From Prosopocoilus inquinatus (lineage: Eukaryota > Arthropoda > Insecta > Coleoptera > Lucanidae): a stretch of DNA of 64,000 nt. The notes below the pieces were generated by a model that saw nothing but the letters and a program-made list of their open reading frames with translations, had not been told where the DNA came from and did no database searches. The position numbers and the translations under genes were made by a program. Positions 59,628 to 64,000 of the stretch are shown in pieces. The stretch is from NCBI GenBank assembly GCA_036172665.1, contig CM069880.1, forward strand, positions 6,884,501-6,948,500, written 5' to 3'. Positions within the stretch are counted from its first letter, which is position 1. Every line of letters starts with the position of its first letter.

Positions 59628-60800
59628 AAAACAAAAATCAAAAACAACTCCAGACATCTTTTTTTTGTGTACAATAGTATAATATAATTTTCACTTTGAG
59701 AGATGCAGCAAAAATGCTTGAAGGGAAACTCAAGTGACCATAAATGTCACCCATCTAACCAATCCCCGTTACATGTTGCCCTCAACTCACTTTAACAACA
59801 TATTGGGAGTCGCATACTCTTCGTTACTCTTTATGAAACTACTATGGGGTAACTTGAAAGTCATCAATAATCTCTATGTCGAGCCCTCTTTAAACATTCA
59901 GAATCGAAAAACTATTTTTGGACACTCACTACATTATTTTCGTCTTTACAAAAACATAATTTATACACCATGTCCACGGATTGGGTACGCAATAGGAAAA
60001 ACTTGTTTATTTTTAAGTTTTCGAATAAATGTTATACTTTATAAAGCTTGTTTCCTCTCCTAAAACCCCCAAAAATTTCTTAGAGCTAACAACAGGATTC
60101 CCACTCACCGGAAAAACCTGGAAAAGCAGAAAAAGTCAGGGAATTGGGATCAATTTTATATTGAATTGGGAAAACAGAAATCAAAGACAACTCCAGACAT
60201 CTTTTTTTTTGTATATAATAGTGTAATAGGTAATTTAGGTTTTTTTTTTTCATTTTGAGAGATGCAACAAAAACGCTTTAAAAAAATGTTGAAAGGGAAC
60301 TCAAGCGACCATAAATGACACCTATCTAATCAATGCCTTACACTCACTTTAACCTATTGAGAGTCGCATATTCTTCGTTACTCTTTATGAAACCCCTATG
60401 GGCTAACGTGAAATTCATCAATAATCTCTATGTCGGACTCTTTTTAAACGTTCAGAATCGAAAAATTATTTTTGGACACTCGCTTCATTATTTTCGTCTT
60501 TTACAAAAGTATAATTTAGACACTGTGTTCACGGATTGGGTTCGTAATAGGAAAAACTTCTTCATTTTTGAGTTTTCGAAGAAATATTATTCTTTATAAA
60601 AGTTATTGCCAGTCCTAGAACACCCAAATATATCTTAGAGCTAACAACAGGGTTCCCACTCACCGGAAAAACCTGGAAAACTAGAAAAAGTCAGGGAATT
60701 GGGATCAATTTTGTATTGGACTGAAAAAACAGAAATCAAAGACTATTCCAGACATCTTTTTTTTTATGCAATAGTATAATAGGTAATTTACGTTTTGTCA
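59628..60800 (+). repeat. tandem repeat, ~545-bp period, two full copies and a partial third
   Basis: The word CTCCAGACATCTTTTTTTT recurs at about 59648, 60191 and (as TTCCAGACATC) 60747. The copies share TCGCATACTCTTCGTTACTC, a TCAATAATCTCTATGTCG block, TTTTTGGACACTC, and CAGGATTCCCACTCACCGGA with its tail TCAGGGAATTGGGATCAATT. Copies 1 and 2 each keep an open frame (59734-60063, 109 codons; 60333-60599, 88 codons) with partly similar translation (VAYSSLLFMK, FGHSLHYFRL), but one has lost about 40 N-terminal codons and the C-termini differ. I treat it as transposon-derived non-coding repeat. Confidence 0.8.
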
Positions 60801-61200
60801 ATTTTGTATTGGATTTTGCTCGTTATAATTCCGTGAAATTAATTGAAAAACGGAAAAATTGTTTTAAATATTAAAAATTATATATATTAATTATTATTAC
60901 GTTGGTAAGAGAAAAAAACAACGTTGTTACTGGAAAAGTCTTCAATATAGACAACCATACAAGCGGCGGTGTTCAGTGGGTTGCCTTTTTGTTTTTTGAA
61001 AAATCTAATTTATTATTTTTCTTCTGACCAACTATTAAAATTAATTGCTTATAATTTCTTTTAAGTATTCAACGATTTTCTCCACAATACCACGTGATAA
61101 TAAATAAATAAATTACTAATTTTTGTACTTTATTTATTTCTGTTCTGAAATTAGGAAAAAAAGATTTGTCTTTTGATGAAAAATCAGAGTGGGAACACTG
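60648..61200. mobile_element. possible hAT-like element with CAGNGTTCCCACTC ends
   Basis: CAGGGTTCCCACT at 60648-60660 and its inverse AGTGGGAACACTG at 61188-61200 are typical hAT termini, 553 bp apart. No 8-bp target duplication is seen. The left end also occurs in the previous tandem copy (CAGGATTCCCACTC at about 60091), so its history is tangled with the tandem repeat. The interior is AT-rich and has no transposase. Confidence 0.4.
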
Positions 61201-61238
61201 TTGTATAAAGTTTACGATTTTACTTGACGATGCTTATA

Positions 61239-61389
61239 CCAGGGGCCTTATTCATGAATCGAGGGAACAAACTCGTAAGAGAACGTGACGTCGAAATGAC
61301 GTAGGCTCTCATACAAAAGTATGTAACGTCATTTTGACGTCACGTTCTCTAGCGAGTTTGTTCCCTAGATTCGAGAATATGGCCCCTGG
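61239..61389. mobile_element. 151-bp full-length hairpin MITE with CRE sites
   Basis: CCAGGGGCCTTATTC at 61239 pairs with the inverse of GAATATGGCCCCTGG at 61389. The pairing, about 90%, runs almost to the centre (AGGGAACAAACTCG, GAGAACGTGACGTC, ATGACGT), leaving only a few unpaired bases near 61314-61319. Each arm carries a bZIP-type word: TGACGTCG at 61286 and a perfect TGACGTCA at 61335-61342. No target duplication is clear. The CAGGGGCC end suggests hAT but does not prove it. Confidence 0.85.
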
Positions 61390-61488
61390 AAACAGGAACA
61401 AATGAATTAAGTTTCGGTGACTTTTTTTAAATTAGTAACTTTAGATACGTCTACTAAAATACACATTTGTTTTTTTTTATAAATTAAG

Positions 61489-62290
61489 AAAAATGGAACA
61501 TGATTTTAAATATTTAAAAAAAGAACTGAGAAAGTTGCATAATCCACAATGAATTGTGAAAAATTTTAACAAACAAAATATTCTTAGTGCCTGCAGTAAA
61601 AACAACCGCATAAACGTCCCTGCTCTGCTCTACTAAAATACAAATTTATTTTTTTTTTTAATTACGAAAAGGAACATGATTTTATTAAATGTTAAAAAAA
61701 GAACTGAGAAAGTTGCATAATCCACAGTGAATTATGAAAAATGTTAATAAACAAAATTTTTTTAGCGCCTGTAGTATAGGCAATCGCATACACGTCTCTG
61801 CTCATTGGGTTGTCCATACTAAAGCTTCTTATTATTATTTTTTTAATTGATTTGTAATTGGTTTAAATAAATACGCATATTATTAAAATTTTTGATTATA
61901 ATTGTTAAATACCATAATTATTAATAATAAATTACTAATTTTTGTACGCCTGTTACTTATTTCTATTCTGAAATGAAGATGCTTAATTGTTTAAAGTTTA
62001 AGAAGGTAGCGTAATCGCCGCGATTGTCAATTGTCAAATTGTTTTATATATTTAAAGAAATGAACTAAGAAAATTGCATAATCCAAAATGAATCGTGAAA
62101 AAGTTTTACAAACAAAATGTTCTTAGCGCCTGTAATATAGGCAAACGCTTATTGGGTTGCCCGTACTAAGGCTTCTTCTTATTATTTTTTTTAACTGATA
62201 TATAATTGTTTTAAACAAATACGGATATTATTAAATTTTTTGTGTATAATTCTTAAATGCTATAAGTATTAATAATAAATTATGATTAAA
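61489..62290 (+). repeat. degenerate tandem block (178-bp and ~360-bp spacing)
   Basis: The block AAGAACTGAGAAAGTTGCAT followed by AATCCACA occurs at 61521 and 61699, and in diverged form (AATGAACTAAGAAAATTGCA) at about 62059. Each is followed by TCTTAGCGCCTG-like and TAGGCAATCGCATA-like words, and in the last two by CATTGGGTTG and CTAAGGCTTCTT-like words. Related words at 60960-61160 (TTCAGTGGGTTGCC; AAATTACTAATTTTTGTA) show that the family extends to the left. Confidence 0.75.
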
Positions 62291-64000
62291 TAAATAATCG
62301 GATGAATGTGATGGTGTGTTATGGCTGGGAAGTTTTTTTTTAAGAAAATAAAATCGGAAATAAGAAATAAATGATGTCCCTTTTTTATTTCATTGACCCA
62401 ATCTGTTTCAATTCCGAAATAAACTCGAAGTAACTTAATCATAATAAGTGTAACAATAACCGGGGCAACAAAATATGATCATAAAAAAATGTGACAAAAA
62501 TTGCCGTGCCCCGACAATTTCTCATACAAGACGCATCCTCTCAGAATAGCTCGTAAAAATTTAAGGACGATAGTAAAACGTTATTTCGTGTTAACTTTTA
62601 AGAAATTCTAGTTTTAGTGTAGGTAACTTCTGCCTCCTTTATATTCCAGGGTTACTTCTGGAAGGTCATAAATCACCGGACTTAATTTAAATTTCTAATA
62701 ATAAATGTGGCCGACAAGTATTTTTCGTTCTTCCGAATTATTTAAGCAAGGAAGACTTATTTTTGTTCCTTCGGCCTGTCCATAAATGATTGAAATTGTT
62801 TGTTCACCCTCAGAAATTATTTATGTCGCGTTAAAATTTGATTGATAACTAACGTGCAACTTCAATCTTCATTCTCTTAAATAAACGTAATTTTTGCCTC
62901 AAATATCCAAAATGCCATGCCTAAATTTTTAATAACGTGTAGTAGTAAACTTTCCCACGTTAACCCATCTAATTGTTATTGTTAAGTGTAAACACTAACA
63001 TGATGTTGTTCATGTGTAATAATATAAATCTGTCAATAAAATTTGTAGCTCGCGTAAACAATTTTAACGTTCCTTTAAATGAGTGAGAAGGATTGTATTT
63101 AATTTTTCTTTTAATGGTTAAATATGACCGCTTATAAATTTAATTAATTATCTACGGCGGGCGCCCCCCAATTGCCTTGCTGCAGAAAATGAAATTCTGC
63201 GTATTTCACGTAATCAAGAATGGCCGTAAATTTTTATTAAATCGTATCTTTTATGAATGCGATTTATTCCGAAGATTTATTCGCTCTCATCTAGAAACGT
63301 ACTTAAACTTGATGAACTGTATATCTCGCAAGTAAAATACAATATTTGCATAATGCTCCATTTCGCACGTCTAAATGTGAATCATTTCTGCAATATTTTA
63401 ACCAGAGGCATCGAATTTATCTGTTTCGTGTCTTAAATCTTACGTCGCCTGCGTATTTTCGGCGAGGAAAAAGAAAAGAGCTTTATAAATCTGATGATGC
63501 GTTAATATTTAAATGTCAATCATGCCCGGAGTTATCTATCAAAGTCAGTGTTACCTTAGTGACCTTATTATAGGTATATCGTCGCCCTCCTATAAAAATG
63601 TTACAGGTGATGATGCACTGTATTTTTTTCTTGTTGGAAATGTTAAACGAGGTCAGATTTACGAATTTGTTGTACTCAGAATTTCAAATTTATTTTTGGC
63701 AAACCTAGAAAGACACGGTGAAATCATTTTCAGAATTAGATCTGTGTTCTTCCAGGGGATTTCAATAAAAATTAAAAGAAAAAAGAAAATCTCTCCCCTT
63801 CACTTTTAAGTATTTCATTAAGGGAATTGAATTAAAACAAAAAAATATAATCGTGTGACAGATACACCTACGCAACGAAAATGTAAACCGGGACATTAAG
63901 GAAAACGTGGAAAATCAAAATTTTACCCGTGAAATATTCACATAATCTGTAATCGCCTTTGACTTTACAGCAAAAAAACTGTCAAATAAATAAATCAACA
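62291..64000. other. non-coding to the window end, no supported gene
   Basis: The overlapping frames at 63346-63573 and 63513-63809 (75 and 98 codons) have no domain or convincing start and splice context. A GC-rich word GGCGGGCGCCCCCC lies near 63156. No bounded repeat was found. Confidence 0.4.

Noticed and set aside
59734..60599. Pair of similar 88-109 codon frames sharing FGHSLHYFRL
   Set aside because: They belong to tandem repeat units. The second has lost the start and shifted frame near the end, and no domain is recognised.
1..64000. CRISPR arrays, prophage or bacterial operons
   Set aside because: No short regularly spaced repeats with unique spacers, no Shine-Dalgarno-led gene strings, and the splice-site and transposon content is eukaryotic.

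Overview
This is a eukaryotic, AT-rich (roughly two-thirds A+T) window. It looks like insect nuclear DNA made of intronic or intergenic sequence: stop-dense frames, runs of T and A, many TAATTA-like words, GT/AG splice signals, and a dense load of decayed DNA transposons with insect-type ends. A beetle or similar insect is plausible, but nothing in the window fixes the taxon. I see no bacterial operons, no rRNA, and no tRNA that I could support.

Coding content is very small. The best-supported exon is at 34634-34732 (+). It has a clean 3' splice site, an ATG in good Kozak context just after an in-frame stop, a 29-codon secretory signal peptide and a strong 5' splice site. It is probably the first coding exon of a secreted or membrane protein, with very long introns on both sides. 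Two weaker candidates exist. One is a two-exon, 60-codon open frame at 26269-26579 (+), behind a CpG-rich stretch with an NRF-1/Ewg-type palindrome. The other is a short first coding exon on the minus strand ending at 48273, which would encode MSASDSE before a consensus donor.

The rest is mobile-element debris and repeats. From left to right: two copies of a foldback family whose arms are built from ~290-bp sub-monomers (3195-4041 and 10168-11453); a MITE (4518-4677); a repeat pair in which one copy carries a hammerhead-ribozyme-like fold (9083-9225) and the other lacks almost exactly that part (52601-52685); a 200-bp tandem duplication (12211-12608); an 893-bp element with long TIRs and TA target sites (14940-15832); a 500-bp long inverted repeat (21618-22117); a dead but nearly full-length Tc1-family element (22541-24172); a perfect 29-bp hairpin (27888-27952); tandem blocks (27985-29010); several small inverted-repeat elements (32315-32506, 36055-36311, 44014-44099); an hAT MITE with perfect 8-bp target duplication nested in an older element (43656-43831); a ~180-bp higher-order tandem array (46222-47425); a tandem repeat with a second hammerhead-like core (54588-55030); an hAT-like element with clustered subterminal palindromes (57014-57624); and a complex tandem and hAT-like cluster (59628-62290) that includes a hairpin MITE carrying a CRE palindrome (61239-61389).

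All boundaries were read by eye and are approximate unless a target-site duplication is stated. Statements about family identity rest on terminal motifs and remembered family features, not on database searches.
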